Positions 8,258 to 16,778 are shown, counted from the stretch's first letter. The stretch: 64,000 nucleotides of DNA from Nonomuraea cavernae (GCF_014646355.1 NZ_BMNH01000002.1:62001-126000), one strand, 5' to 3'. A program made the numbers and translations. Notes: generated from the sequence alone by a model not told the origin.

Positions 8258-8764
8258 CTACGGCTGGTCAGGTCCCGTCCCTGGTGTGCGTGGGTAGAGC
8301 GGGATGCCTCGCTTACGCAGCCATGCCTTGAGGGCGGTTTCGAGGATGTCCACCGGGCCGGTGGCGGTGTCCAGGCAGGCGACGGTGAGCCGGTTGTCCG
8401 TCTGGCGGGTGATGCGCGGCCCGATGGCCACGTCGTCGACCTCTTCTGCTGCCCGGCGGGTGCGCTTCTTCACGCTGCGTTCCCGCTTGGGGCGGGTGCC
8501 ATCCGGGCTGCGGGGCGGCTCGGCGTCGTCAGGGATGCCGAGGAACTCGAAGTAGTCGACGAGGGCGGCTTCGACGATGCCGGAGATGCCGAGGCCGGTC
8601 TTCTCGTTGGCGAAGGTGAGGCGTTCGTTGGTGTGGTAGCTGATGCGGACGGCGAGGGTGGGTTTGTCCTGGCGGGTTTTGGTGCGCGGGCGAGATGCCG
8701 CTTGCTGTTCCGCTTGCTTGACCAGTGCCTTGCGGGCGGCGGCGGTTTGGGTCGAGCGGGCCAT
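8258..8764 (-). CDS. Ribbon-helix-helix-like DNA-binding protein
   Basis: A 168-aa basic protein. The segment TLAVRISYHTNERLTFANE followed by GISGIVEAALVDYFEFLGIP looks like a CopG/ParG-type ribbon-helix-helix. A second similar unit may lie at the C-terminus (RLTVACLDTATGPVDILE). The start MARSTQ at 8764 has AAGGAG upstream; an in-frame extension further upstream is basic and low-complexity and is rejected. The gene is alone on the minus strand, divergent from the DUF2786 operon, so it may be an autoregulator or partition-like factor. Confidence 0.6.
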   Translation of the reverse strand: MARSTQTAAARKALVKQAEQQAASRPRTKTRQDKPTLAVRISYHTNERLTFANEKTGLGISGIVEAALVDYFEFLGIPDDAEPPRSPDGTRPKRERSVKKRTRRAAEEVDDVAIGPRITRQTDNRLTVACLDTATGPVDILETALKAWLRKRGIPLYPRTPGTGPDQP

Positions 8765-8834
8765 GGGCGGCTGTGTCTCCTTGGTGGGGCGGGCGTGGTG
8801 TCGTCTCCCACCTTTCCGTGCTTCGGTTTTTTCT

Positions 8835-8852
8835 GCAAGTGACGTTGCTTGC
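8835..8852 (-). repeat. Dispersed 18-nt element, copy 3
   Basis: GCAAGT-GACGTT-GCTTGC on the plus strand, that is GCAAGC-N6-ACTTGC in the direction of the leftward gene. It lies 71 nt upstream of the start at 8764. Confidence 0.6.
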
Positions 8853-9030
8853 GTTTCGGGTGGCTGTGGGGGCGACGGGCGTATGGGAAACGTCCTTCGA
8901 CGTGACGCTGAGAGTGTGCGCGTGTGGTGCTCAGGGCCAGCGTGAGCGTTGTTGATCATGGTTCGCGGGCGAGTGATCGTCTCGTGTCTCACGTCCGCGT
9001 AGGGAGCGTTTCAGCACCCTCTAAGGGTCG

Positions 9031-9059
9031 TTGCGAATTCGGAACGATCGTGCAAGAAT
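9031..9059 (+). promoter_or_regulatory. Sigma70-like promoter for the DUF2786 operon
   Basis: TTGCGA (9031-9036), a 17-nt spacer and AAGAAT (9054-9059) lie about 90 nt before the GTG at 9149. The divergent stretch 8765-9148 otherwise holds two dispersed elements and a lone GCAAGC half-site at 9075. Confidence 0.5.
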
Positions 9060-9104
9060 AGCCAAGATCCAAACGCAAGCGAACGTGAGCACAACCCAAC
9101 TCAC

Positions 9105-9122
9105 GCAAGCGAAACCGCTAGC
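9105..9122 (+). repeat. Dispersed 18-nt element, copy 4
   Basis: GCAAGC-GAAACC-GCTAGC. It lies 27 nt before the GTG at 9149. Confidence 0.8.
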
Positions 9123-9148
9123 ACCAACCAACCCAGAAAGGCAGACAC

Positions 9149-9874
9149 GTGACCGACGCTCCCGAGAAGACACTCGACCGGATCCGCAAATACCTCGCCG
9201 TCGCAGAACACCCCGGCACCGGCGCCGAGGAGGCCGAAACCTTCCGCGAGCGCGCCTACAAACTCATGGCCACGTACGGCATCGAACGAGCGCACCTCGC
9301 CGCCGCCGGACAAATCACCGACGAACTCGCCAGCTTCCCCCTTGTCGTCGACAAGACCCACCAGGCCGAGCGGATCCTCCTCCTCACCGCCATCACCAGC
9401 GCCAAGCAGTGCCGCGTCCTGCAGTGGAAGCTCAACGGCAAGACGTACCTGATGGTCTCCGGCTACCAGAGCGACCTCGAAGCCGTTCAGATGCTCTACG
9501 CCTCCCTGTCGCTGCAGATGATCAAGGAAGTCGCCCACGTCACCCCTGCCGGACGCAAGAGCCTCGTCACCGCCCGCAAGTCCTTCATGGCCGGGTTCGC
9601 CAGCCGCGTCGGCGAGAAGCTTCGCGCGGCCAACAAGGCCGCCACCGTTGAGGCCGCGCACGTCGAAGGCCGCTCCACCGACGTCGTCCTGCGTGACCGG
9701 CAGGCCGCCGTCAACGACTACTTCAACCGCATGACCCCCAACACCGGCACCATCAAGGCGCGGAAGGTCGGAGACACGGACGCCTACTACGCCGGCCGCG
9801 AGGCAGGCGACCGCGCCGACCTCGGCGGCGGCGCCCGCCTCGGCTCCAGCGGCCAGCGCGCCCTCAACGCTTAA
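9149..9874 (+). CDS. DUF2786-domain protein
   Basis: A 241-aa protein. Residues 1-45 (KTLDRIRKYLAVAEHP, then EAETFRERAYKLMATYGIE) match the DUF2786 helical domain found in phages and mobile elements, often with DNA-metabolism genes. The remainder is helical, with a basic region about residues 150-175. The start is GTG with AGAAAGG upstream. It is the first gene of a new operon, behind its own promoter and a dispersed element. Function is unknown. Confidence 0.75.
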   Translation: MTDAPEKTLDRIRKYLAVAEHPGTGAEEAETFRERAYKLMATYGIERAHLAAAGQITDELASFPLVVDKTHQAERILLLTAITSAKQCRVLQWKLNGKTYLMVSGYQSDLEAVQMLYASLSLQMIKEVAHVTPAGRKSLVTARKSFMAGFASRVGEKLRAANKAATVEAAHVEGRSTDVVLRDRQAAVNDYFNRMTPNTGTIKARKVGDTDAYYAGREAGDRADLGGGARLGSSGQRALNA

Positions 9875-9883
9875 CCCCCCGGC

Positions 9884-9907
9884 GGCGGGTGCCACCCAGC
9901 GCCCGCC
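9884..9907. terminator. GC-rich hairpin with CACCCA loop
   Basis: A 9-bp stem (9884-9892 with 9899-9907, one G-T pair) with loop CACCCA follows the DUF2786 stop. The loop is nearly the same as in the hairpins at 736 and 2376. Confidence 0.5.
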
Positions 9908-9944
9908 CCCGCTCCAACCAACCAACCAACCCCGAAGGAGAACC

Positions 9945-10565
9945 GTGAAGAACACGGAATCGACCTGCACCAGCTGCGGCGACCCCATCCGTAACCTGGC
10001 TGCGGAAGGCCGCCCCGACCTGTGGGACCACATCACCACCACCAGGCGCTGCATCGACGCGACACCGCCTCATGAGGTCGCAAAGACCCTGCCCCGCGAG
10101 ACCCGCAGGATCCGGATCCGGGTCGAGGAGATGGTCAGCTACGAGGTGGAGAAGGAGTTCGAGGTCCACGTCGGCGTGGCCCCGCAGGAGCTGGCCGCCT
10201 ACCTCGCATCCAACGACGAGCAGTGGTCCGACGATATCGAGAACCACTTCTTCGACGCCTGCGAGCGGGAAGTCCACGACGACCACACGTTCTTCGCCGA
10301 TGACGCCGGGTACCTCGCCAAGCTCGCCATCCAGATTGATGAGTGGCCCACGCACATCGTGAGGTGGCTGACCCTGGCCTGCCCGGTGTGCGGCGTCCAG
10401 CCCGCCAAGGACGACACCGCGCACCAGAACGTCGGTTACTTCGTCGCCATCGCCTGCAACGGCACCCGCCTGGTCGACCCCGGCTGGATCGGCATGGACG
10501 GCACCGGCTGGGAGGACTGGACCAAGCCGCAGGCTGTTGACGCAAGCGGAAAGGCTGGCAGCTGA
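9945..10565 (+). CDS. Zinc-motif hypothetical protein
   Basis: A 206-aa protein with GTG start and AAGGAGAA upstream. Two cysteine pairs (CTSCG near residue 8 and CPVCG near residue 146) suggest separate or joint zinc sites. The middle is acidic with a charged strand-rich stretch (RIRIRVEEMVSYEVEKEFEV). No family is recognised. Its last codons contain a dispersed 18-nt element, and it shares one base with the next start. Confidence 0.65.
   Translation: MKNTESTCTSCGDPIRNLAAEGRPDLWDHITTTRRCIDATPPHEVAKTLPRETRRIRIRVEEMVSYEVEKEFEVHVGVAPQELAAYLASNDEQWSDDIENHFFDACEREVHDDHTFFADDAGYLAKLAIQIDEWPTHIVRWLTLACPVCGVQPAKDDTAHQNVGYFVAIACNGTRLVDPGWIGMDGTGWEDWTKPQAVDASGKAGS
10542..10559 (+). repeat. Dispersed 18-nt element, copy 5
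   Basis: GCAAGC-GGAAAG-GCTGGC (one change in the right half). It lies inside the last codons of the upstream gene and 5 nt before the next ATG, so it covers the ribosome-binding region. Confidence 0.65.
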
Positions 10566-10816
10566 TGGCCCGGATCGTCGTGAAGATTGAGCCGGTCGAG
10601 GTCGAGGGCAACCCCCGTCACCAGGCCGTCTGCGACACCCCCGGCTGCGCGCTCGGGGTCGACGGCGGATCGTGGGCCGGTCACCCGGGCGTGGTCAAGG
10701 CCGCGTCGGAGGAGCTGGCCAAGCTTCACCGGAGTGACCATCGCAACCCCGACCGGCGGCCGGTCTCCACCGCTTCGGCGGCGCTGCTCATCCGAGACGC
10801 AGAGCTGCCCGACTGA
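10565..10816 (+). CDS. Small Cys/His hypothetical protein
   Basis: An 83-aa protein with two cysteines (CDTPGC) and His residues, perhaps a degenerate zinc knuckle. The start ATG is one base inside the upstream stop. No family is recognised. Confidence 0.55.
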   Translation: MARIVVKIEPVEVEGNPRHQAVCDTPGCALGVDGGSWAGHPGVVKAASEELAKLHRSDHRNPDRRPVSTASAALLIRDAELPD

Positions 10817-10823
10817 CACTCCA

Positions 10824-10852
10824 GGGTGGCCCGGCCGCGCGCCGGGCCACCC
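10824..10852. terminator. 12-bp perfect GC-rich hairpin
   Basis: Arms 10824-10835 and 10841-10852 pair perfectly around CGCGC just after the stop at 10816. It is probably a partial terminator or RNA-stability hairpin inside the operon. Confidence 0.6.
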
Positions 10853-10876
10853 GCCCTTCACCCCAGGAGAACCTCC

Positions 10877-11410
10877 TTGCCCGGTCCCAGACAACCGCCA
10901 TGGACCCCGCCGCACCGTACGGTGCCCCTCGACTACCTCGACGGCGACACCAGCGATGTCCTGCGCGGCTACCGGTACGAACTGCTCGTCGAGTGCCGCG
11001 AGCGCTACATCCACCGCAAGTCCGTCACTCCGTTCACCGGCCGTCTCGGCGGCTACGGCTTCGTCATCCAGGGCGGCGACTTCTACGACAAGAACACCGT
11101 CACCCTCTGGACCACCCGACGCACCTGGCAGACGTTCCGCCTCAAGGCCGGCAGCGTCCGGTACCGCACCCTGATGGACCTACCGGCGTACGGCGAGCTG
11201 CTGCAGGCGGTCGAGGCGGACTACCCGCCGGGCAGCCTGACCTACGAACTGACGGCCGCCCTGGCGCAGATCCTCCAGCTGTGGGCCGGCGCCAAGGACG
11301 ACGGCCTGAACCACCTGGACCTGCGGCCGGTCGACGAGGTTGTGGCCGCCCGGCTCAACCACTTCGTCAAGGCGTGGCTCGACAAGGAGTCGGACCAGGA
11401 GAACACCTGA
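10877..11410 (+). CDS. Hypothetical protein
   Basis: A 177-aa protein. A TTG start at 10877 is chosen because AGGAGAACC lies just upstream; the in-frame ATG at 10826 falls in the hairpin and gives a low-complexity leader. It is strand-rich at first (GGYGFVIQGGDFYDKNTVTL) and helical later. No family is recognised. One base overlaps the next gene. Confidence 0.65.
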   Translation: MPGPRQPPWTPPHRTVPLDYLDGDTSDVLRGYRYELLVECRERYIHRKSVTPFTGRLGGYGFVIQGGDFYDKNTVTLWTTRRTWQTFRLKAGSVRYRTLMDLPAYGELLQAVEADYPPGSLTYELTAALAQILQLWAGAKDDGLNHLDLRPVDEVVAARLNHFVKAWLDKESDQENT

Positions 11411-11652
11411 TGCGGTGCGTCGAGTGCCGCCAGAAGAACTTTCCCTGGACCAGGCAGCACGTCTACGAACACAGCCTCTGCCAGCACCCGATCTGCGTGT
11501 ACTCCCAGGAATGCCACGACATCCATATGCGGACCTGCGTGAGCTACTGCCGCGATGTCGGCCGGACACCTGAACCCCACCCGCGCGACCTCGCCCGCCA
11601 GGCCGAGGAAGCCGCCAACCCCCGACAGCTCGACCTGTTCGCCGAGCTGTAA
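11410..11652 (+). CDS. Cysteine-rich zinc protein
   Basis: An 80-aa protein with at least seven cysteines (CVEC, CQHPIC, CHDIH, CVSYC) spaced like two interleaved zinc sites. The C-terminus is helical. Such small zinc proteins are frequent in actinophage early operons; the role is unknown. Confidence 0.65.
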   Translation: MRCVECRQKNFPWTRQHVYEHSLCQHPICVYSQECHDIHMRTCVSYCRDVGRTPEPHPRDLARQAEEAANPRQLDLFAEL

Positions 11653-11670
11653 CCCGCAGAAAGGACACCT

Positions 11671-12348
11671 GTGAAATACGCGATTCTCGACACGGAGTCG
11701 ACCCACCTCGACACCGAGTTCGGCCACCTCTGGGAGGCCGCCCTGATCATCCGCGACACCGACTTCCCTGACGGTGGCGACCTGGAGTTCTGGTGGCAGG
11801 TGAGGCCCGACCTCACCACCGCCGACCCTAGGGCGCTGCAGATCAACAAGTACTACGACCGGGCCCACGTCGCTCACCTGCCTATCGGCCACGGCGTGCA
11901 GCTGACGTGTGGCGCGGAGTGGGAAGCCACCGCTGACGGCGAGGTCATCAAGAACGTGACGGTGGAGCAGATCGCGCTCCAGCTCGCCCGGCTCCTCGAC
12001 GGCGCGACGATCGTGGCGAATAACCCCCGCCACGACAGGGACTTTCTGCGCGCGTTCATGCGCGCCAACGGGCAGGCGTTCACGGCGTCGCACCGGATGG
12101 ACGACATCCGGGCCCTGCTGAAGGGCTACGTCTACGGCCGCCTGGCCGCGCACGGCGGCAAGGTGGACAAGGCGTTCGGGCTTGAGCCCGCACGGTACGT
12201 GCGTGACTGGCTCGAAGGTGCCACGAACACGCTGGCCTGGGAGATCGTCGGCGTCACGCAGGACTCGGCGACCAAGCACACCGCCCTCGGCGACGCCCGC
12301 TGCGTGCGGGACGTGCTCGACGGCATCACGCACGGCATCCTCCAGTGA
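11671..12348 (+). CDS. DnaQ-like 3'-5' exonuclease
   Basis: A 225-aa protein of the DEDDh exonuclease superfamily. Motif I is seen as LDTEST (D7, E9), motif II as NNPRHDRDFL, and motif III as the His and Asp of KHTALGDARCVRDVL near the end. The size fits a stand-alone proofreading or RNase T-like exonuclease acting on phage or host nucleic acid. GTG 11671 follows AGAAAGGA. The end overlaps the next gene by 4 nt. Confidence 0.85.
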   Translation: MKYAILDTESTHLDTEFGHLWEAALIIRDTDFPDGGDLEFWWQVRPDLTTADPRALQINKYYDRAHVAHLPIGHGVQLTCGAEWEATADGEVIKNVTVEQIALQLARLLDGATIVANNPRHDRDFLRAFMRANGQAFTASHRMDDIRALLKGYVYGRLAAHGGKVDKAFGLEPARYVRDWLEGATNTLAWEIVGVTQDSATKHTALGDARCVRDVLDGITHGILQ

Positions 12349-12878
12349 GCGACGAACGCCGTACGGATGTGCCGCTGGAACGGCCGACAGACCCGTACGT
12401 GGCTGCGGGCGAGGTCCTGCGCGCCTACCAGCAGGAGTCCGGCGTGCTCCCGACATGGCGGCACCTGGTCGGCCTCGCCGGGCGCCCGGCCGCGTTGGCG
12501 ACGCTGCTGCTGCGCTGCGACAACGAGTCCGCTGCCGCCGGGGACAAGCTGGCCAGCAAAATCCTGCGGGCCGTCAACGACGCGCGACACCAGGAGGAGA
12601 CCACGGACATGCCTCCCTACTGGGGGCCCGGCGGCTACCTGGAGAGCGCCGTCGACCCGGCCGCGAGAGTCGTGGTCAACGGCGAGCACTACGCAATCGG
12701 CGGCGACACCGGCGGCTTCCGCGGATTCGGCGGACGCCGCTTCGACATCGAGTGGTTCGACGGCCGGACAGCCACCACCCGGAACCTGTGGCACCAGGGC
12801 GAGATCCCGCCCGAATGGCGGCACCGGTACCCGGACAACGCCCGATTCGTACAACCCCAGGAAGGAACCCAGGCATGA
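12345..12878 (+). CDS. Hypothetical protein
   Basis: A 177-aa protein with GTG start in a GTGA overlap. The N-terminal half is helical; the C-terminal half is Gly-rich with repeated GGF/GGR motifs (residues about 115-145). An internal ATG at 12610 would give a shorter product. No family is recognised. Confidence 0.6.
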   Translation: MSDERRTDVPLERPTDPYVAAGEVLRAYQQESGVLPTWRHLVGLAGRPAALATLLLRCDNESAAAGDKLASKILRAVNDARHQEETTDMPPYWGPGGYLESAVDPAARVVVNGEHYAIGGDTGGFRGFGGRRFDIEWFDGRTATTRNLWHQGEIPPEWRHRYPDNARFVQPQEGTQA

Positions 12879-13063
12879 GCTACGGAGACGACTGCTCGGC
12901 CGCCCGCGACGCGCAACGAGCCGCCGACGACGCCCGGCACGAGGTGGACATGCTGTCTCGCACCGTCGACTCGAACCAGTGGGCGGCGGAGAACCGCGAC
13001 GAGGCTCTGGAGAGGCGTATCCGCGACCTGGAGCAGCGCATCAAGGAGCTTGAGAGCCAATGA
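12875..13063 (+). CDS. Small coiled-coil protein
   Basis: A 62-aa, highly charged helical protein. The last 20 residues (RRIRDLEQRIKELESQ) form a clear heptad pattern. It overlaps both neighbours by 4 nt. It is probably an oligomerising accessory protein. Confidence 0.65.
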   Translation: MSYGDDCSAARDAQRAADDARHEVDMLSRTVDSNQWAAENRDEALERRIRDLEQRIKELESQ

Positions 13064-13473
13064 GCGCGTGGGGCTACATCACCCGCGACGAGATCGCCGA
13101 GGTGGCCGGCCTGCTGTGTGCCCGGCCCGGCCAGCCGTCCGAGACTGTCGCCGTGCAGGCCACCACGATCAACGGCACATACGAGAACGCGCTCTGTCTG
13201 GAGCGGGCATGGGTTGAGATCCGGACCGTCTTGGACGGCGCGCGGCGGGACGCCGAGCACTACGAGGACGACTGGCGCGACCACATGCCCGACCGGCCTG
13301 AGCTGTTCGAGGTCGAGTACCACAACTACGACCTCGACACCGAAACGGGCCAGAAAACCTACAGCCACGTCGAGGACTACAACGAAGCCGAGGACCGGCG
13401 CGTCGCCCTCGACATCATCCGGGCACTCGCCGCCCGGTATCCCCTCACCACCGAAGAAAGGAACTCCCTGTGA
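13060..13473 (+). CDS. Hypothetical acidic protein
   Basis: A 137-aa acidic protein in an ATGA overlap with the upstream gene. It is rich in Asp, Glu and Tyr (EVEYHNYDLDTETGQ). No family is recognised. Confidence 0.6.
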   Translation: MSAWGYITRDEIAEVAGLLCARPGQPSETVAVQATTINGTYENALCLERAWVEIRTVLDGARRDAEHYEDDWRDHMPDRPELFEVEYHNYDLDTETGQKTYSHVEDYNEAEDRRVALDIIRALAARYPLTTEERNSL

Positions 13474-13676
13474 GCGTCGACCTGACCCATCTGGGTCTCA
13501 CCGACGACCAGGTGCGCGAGCTGGTCAAGCTCGCCGCCGGAGCCTGCGCGAGCACGGCCTGGGAGGAGCCGAACCCGCTGCACTGGGCGCTCGATTTCTT
13601 CGACGATCCCGAGGCCCTGGTCGAACTCGGCACCGCCGTGTGGGACCAGATCGACAACAAGTACGGAGCAGTGTGA
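13470..13676 (+). CDS. Small hypothetical protein
   Basis: A 68-aa helical, acidic protein with GTG start in a GTGA overlap and AGAAAGGAA upstream. No family is recognised. Confidence 0.6.
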   Translation: MSVDLTHLGLTDDQVRELVKLAAGACASTAWEEPNPLHWALDFFDDPEALVELGTAVWDQIDNKYGAV

Positions 13677-14380
13677 TGCACATCCGGTACGCGACCCCCC
13701 TCACCGGCCTGCACGTGTCGATCGTGCCCCGTGACGACGACCTGGTGAAGGACCTCGCCCCCGGCAAGGATGGCAGCCACGCGCTCGTCATCACCGACGA
13801 CAACACCGAAGTGTTCGCCGTCGTAGGCAACACCCTGGACCTGGACTGGTTCGTCCGCCGCATCAACCGCCAGGCCGTCACGTCTCTGCGTGAGGCCAGC
13901 CGGCCCGAGGCGGGGTACATCCTGGCGGCAGAGCTGGACCGCGACGAGGCGATTGGCCCGTTCGCCACCGAAGAGGACCGGCTGGCAGTCGCCGACCGGC
14001 TGCTCATGGCGCTGGACATCAGGCAGTACGACGTCGTGAAGCGGGCCAGGAAGGTCGAGGCGCCGCTGCCCATGGTCTTCTCGGCGAGCAGGCACGTGAC
14101 GGTCGGCGAGCTCTGCTCCGAACCCGGGATGATCGTGCAGCGGCACACCAGGCAGGAGGAAGGCTCCGACCATGTGGAGACCGACCTGCCGTGCTGCGCG
14201 CGATCCGTGACCGTCGCCGCGGACCCCGACCTCGAGGTGGAGCTGGTGTGTCCGTTCGATCGTGTCCGCTACACGCTTCGGCTCGCGGAGGAGTGGGACG
14301 GCGGACTGCTGGCGTGCTGGGAGATGGGCAGTGAGGTGCTGCTCGTCAAGCGGCGCTCGGCGAAGAGGAGGGCGCGGTGA
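13676..14380 (+). CDS. Hypothetical protein with C-terminal Cys pairs
   Basis: A 234-aa protein. The first half has mixed strands and helices. The second half contains LPCCARSVTVAADPDLEVEL followed by VCPFDRVRY and LLACWEMG, suggesting a zinc-stabilised beta domain. The C-terminus is strongly basic. One-base overlap with the previous stop. Function unknown. Confidence 0.6.
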   Translation: MHIRYATPLTGLHVSIVPRDDDLVKDLAPGKDGSHALVITDDNTEVFAVVGNTLDLDWFVRRINRQAVTSLREASRPEAGYILAAELDRDEAIGPFATEEDRLAVADRLLMALDIRQYDVVKRARKVEAPLPMVFSASRHVTVGELCSEPGMIVQRHTRQEEGSDHVETDLPCCARSVTVAADPDLEVELVCPFDRVRYTLRLAEEWDGGLLACWEMGSEVLLVKRRSAKRRAR

Positions 14381-14709
14381 TCGGGCCGTGGGACGTCATC
14401 GTGCTGGTGTACGTGCTGGGCGTCGCTTACCAGGCGCCGCGCGTCCTGAAGCGGTGGGCGCTGATCACGAGTTGCGAACCGATTCAGCTGTGCGACGCCT
14501 GCCGGGATGAGCGCAGGCAGGTCATGCACGACGCTGACCAATGGGAGGTCTTGGGGGTGTTCGGCTCGGCGCTGATGGTGATGCTGGAGGCGGCGGCCTG
14601 GTACCTGAAGCCGCTCGTTCCTGCCAGCAGAAAGGCTCTCGGGAAGGAGCTGCTGCCCCGCTGCTCGAAGGGGACGTGCCTGGCACACACGGGGAAGGCG
14701 GCAGCATGA
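14377..14709 (+). CDS. Membrane-associated protein with Cys motifs
   Basis: A 110-aa protein with an N-terminal hydrophobic segment (VIVLVYVLGVAYQAP), a CDAC motif near residue 39 and a second hydrophobic segment near residues 58-75. GTG start in a GTGA overlap. It is possibly membrane-anchored with a cytoplasmic zinc site. Confidence 0.55.
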   Translation: MIGPWDVIVLVYVLGVAYQAPRVLKRWALITSCEPIQLCDACRDERRQVMHDADQWEVLGVFGSALMVMLEAAAWYLKPLVPASRKALGKELLPRCSKGTCLAHTGKAAA

Positions 14710-14900
14710 ACACCAACGAGGACAGGAAGTACGGCACGCCGTACGTGGAGACGGAGATCGTGGCGGCCATGACCGTCCAGGACGTCGATCACGTCCGCGC
14801 GCTCCTGGCCCAGATGCTGCCGGGGGAGCGGCGTGCGCTGGAGCACCGCTGCATGGAGATCGCCGGAATGATCCAGGTGATGCGAGAGGAGGAGGAGTGA
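14706..14900 (+). CDS. Small acidic helical protein
   Basis: A 64-aa protein with an acidic helical C-terminus (MREEEE). It overlaps both neighbours by 4 nt. No family is recognised. Confidence 0.6.
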   Translation: MNTNEDRKYGTPYVETEIVAAMTVQDVDHVRALLAQMLPGERRALEHRCMEIAGMIQVMREEEE

Positions 14901-15280
14901 ACGACAACGGCATGCCGCACCGCAGGTACCCGTGCAGTGAATGCCCGTGGCAGGTCAAGGCCGAGCTCGGGAAGTTCCCCCCGGAGCGGTACGAGCGGCT
15001 GCGTTCCACATGCCGGCCGGACGCGGCCGGGATCCCGCCGCTGCCTGGTTCGCCGATGTTCGGCTGTCACGTCGGTGACCCGGGCACGGGCGAGGACCTG
15101 GCGTGCGCGGGCTGGCTCGCCGTCGAGGGTCACAACCACATGGGTGTTCGGATGGCGGTGATCGACGGCAGGTTGCCCATGGAGGCGCTAGACCGGGGAG
15201 ACAACTCGCCGGAGCTGTACGAGTCGTACGAGGCGATGGCCGAGGCGAACGGCACCTCTACCAGGGAGGACGTACCGTAG
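14897..15280 (+). CDS. DUF6283-like cysteine protein
   Basis: A 127-aa protein. YPCSECPWQVKAELGKFPPE, MFGCHVGDPG and ACAGWLAVEGHNHMGVRMAV match an actinophage and Streptomyces family I recall as DUF6283. The four conserved cysteines and histidines suggest a metal or Fe-S site. Function is unknown. It is the last gene before a 70-nt gap. Confidence 0.65.
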   Translation: MNDNGMPHRRYPCSECPWQVKAELGKFPPERYERLRSTCRPDAAGIPPLPGSPMFGCHVGDPGTGEDLACAGWLAVEGHNHMGVRMAVIDGRLPMEALDRGDNSPELYESYEAMAEANGTSTREDVP

Positions 15281-15351
15281 TCCGTTAACGCTGGCTGTAT
15301 TGCTGGCGACAGTGATACAGCTCGCTACCCCTCGGACTTGGAAGGACAGCG

Positions 15352-16077
15352 TTGACCGACACGAACCCACTGTGCATCGGCCCTCGCTGCGGACGGGGCG
15401 ACCCCCGCCAGGCAGCCAACGGGAGTCTCATCTGCGCGACCTGCGCGACCAGGCTGCGGCGCGACCTGGAGATCGCGCCGCAGCTCATGCGGTGGTTGGA
15501 GCAGCACAAAACGCCAGGCCAGGGCGGCGGGGACCGGGTGTCCGGGTCGCAGGAGGCCAGCACGCCGACGCGGCTCGATGTGCTGTCGATGTTGCACGAG
15601 GGGGCGACGCCGATCCACGGTGACGATGACGACCAGATCGGGCCGCCGTCGATCCCGTCGACGTTGAAGAACTGGGCGTGGCTGATCGCCGAGCACCGCG
15701 GCCTGGTCTATCCGCAGCGGGCCGACGTCGGCGAGCTGTCGGCGTGGCTGCTGCGGCATCTCGACTGGGCGACTGGCCAGCCCTGGATTGACGACATGAT
15801 CGGCGAGGTCGGGGCGTTGCGCCGGTGGGCGCTTGGGCTCGCGCCGTGGGCTGTTCACGTGCAGGAACTCGTGGGGCCGTGCCGGTCGTGCGGCAAGCGG
15901 GCGCTGGTCCGGGCGGCGGGGGAGCGGTACATCGAGTGCGACGCCCGTGAGGAGGTCGGGGGGTGCGGCAGCTTGTGGACCGAGGAGGAGTACGAAGAGC
16001 ACGTGGCCGAGTTGGTCGGCAGGCGCCGCCAATCTCGCAAGGTTAGCGCGAAAACGAAACGAGGCGTGGCAGAATAG
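15352..16077 (+). CDS. Zinc-finger phage protein
   Basis: A 241-aa protein with TTG start and GGAAGGA upstream. The N-terminus has C-x-C-G then CATCATRLRRDLEIAP, and the C-terminal part has CRSCGKRAL with two later cysteines, so two zinc ribbons flank a helical middle. This layout is common in unassigned actinophage proteins. The TAG stop overlaps the next GTG. Confidence 0.65.
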   Translation: MTDTNPLCIGPRCGRGDPRQAANGSLICATCATRLRRDLEIAPQLMRWLEQHKTPGQGGGDRVSGSQEASTPTRLDVLSMLHEGATPIHGDDDDQIGPPSIPSTLKNWAWLIAEHRGLVYPQRADVGELSAWLLRHLDWATGQPWIDDMIGEVGALRRWALGLAPWAVHVQELVGPCRSCGKRALVRAAGERYIECDAREEVGGCGSLWTEEEYEEHVAELVGRRRQSRKVSAKTKRGVAE

Positions 16078-16373
16078 TGTTCATGAAGAACCCCGGGAGG
16101 CTCCCCCCGAAGGAGCAGAGGATCGCGGCGGAGAATGCACTCCTGGAGGCGGCCCGCGCCTACTACGAGGCGATTGCGGAGCCGACCAGAAAGTTCAACG
16201 AAGCCCTCGCCGCCGCGGCGGGCCCACCCGAAGGGGTGCCCGCCAGCGACAAGAAATCCCTGGTGACCCGCCGCCGCATGGTGGAGATCACCAAGGAGGC
16301 CGACCCGGCGGGGGAGGGCCTCTCTCTCTACACCCTGTTGAAAGTCGTGTCGGACCTCACGCAGGAAGAGTAG
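16077..16373 (+). CDS. Small charged helical protein
   Basis: A 98-aa protein. It starts at GTG 16077 within TAGTG (ATG 16083 is an alternative), so it is probably coupled to the upstream gene. Mostly helical and basic. Its 3' end overlaps the convergent membrane-protein gene by 46 nt. Confidence 0.55.
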   Translation: MFMKNPGRLPPKEQRIAAENALLEAARAYYEAIAEPTRKFNEALAAAAGPPEGVPASDKKSLVTRRRMVEITKEADPAGEGLSLYTLLKVVSDLTQEE

Positions 16374-16774
16374 ATCTCCCAGTCGAACGGGCAGCGGAAA
16401 GCTCCGGCGGCGGCCGGAGCTTTCTGCGTTTCGGAGCTCCACGGCGCGAAATCGCCGAGGGATTCGCGGCCGGGGGCCGCGATCGAATCCCGGATGTCGA
16501 TGCCATGCTCCAACCCGAGCGCGTACACCTGCTGTGTGTCGCCGATCATGCGCTGGAAGGCGCGCAGCGCGACCAGCACCACGGTGTTGATGGTCGCAGC
16601 GATCGCGAAGCTGTGCAGCCACAGCAGGTAGACGGGGGCATAGTGCAGGTGCGGGGCGAGGACGACCCAGCTGGTGGCGACCCCCGCCGCGAGCCAGCTA
16701 AGCACGGTGACGGTCACGGACATTACCAAGGCGCGATCGGTGCGCAGCATCAGAAAATCCCCCAGTAGTGACAT
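16328..16774 (-). CDS. Two-TM membrane protein of the lysogeny-like block
   Basis: A 148-aa protein. Two hydrophobic segments (residues about 17-38 and 48-70) precede a soluble tail. The start ATG lies 4 nt after the stop of the TrmB/LuxR-like gene, so they form one leftward operon; the longer frame upstream is rejected. The last third reads through the bidirectional hairpin at 16397-16424, so the true C-terminus may be non-conserved. Confidence 0.55.
   Translation of the reverse strand: MSLLGDFLMLRTDRALVMSVTVTVLSWLAAGVATSWVVLAPHLHYAPVYLLWLHSFAIAATINTVVLVALRAFQRMIGDTQQVYALGLEHGIDIRDSIAAPGRESLGDFAPWSSETQKAPAAAGAFRCPFDWEIYSSCVRSDTTFNRV
16397..16424. terminator. Bidirectional terminator hairpin
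   Basis: GAAAGCTCCGGC (16397-16408) pairs perfectly with 16413-16424 around a 4-nt loop. It lies between the converging early and lysogeny-like operons. Confidence 0.7.
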
Positions 16775-16778
16775 TGGG

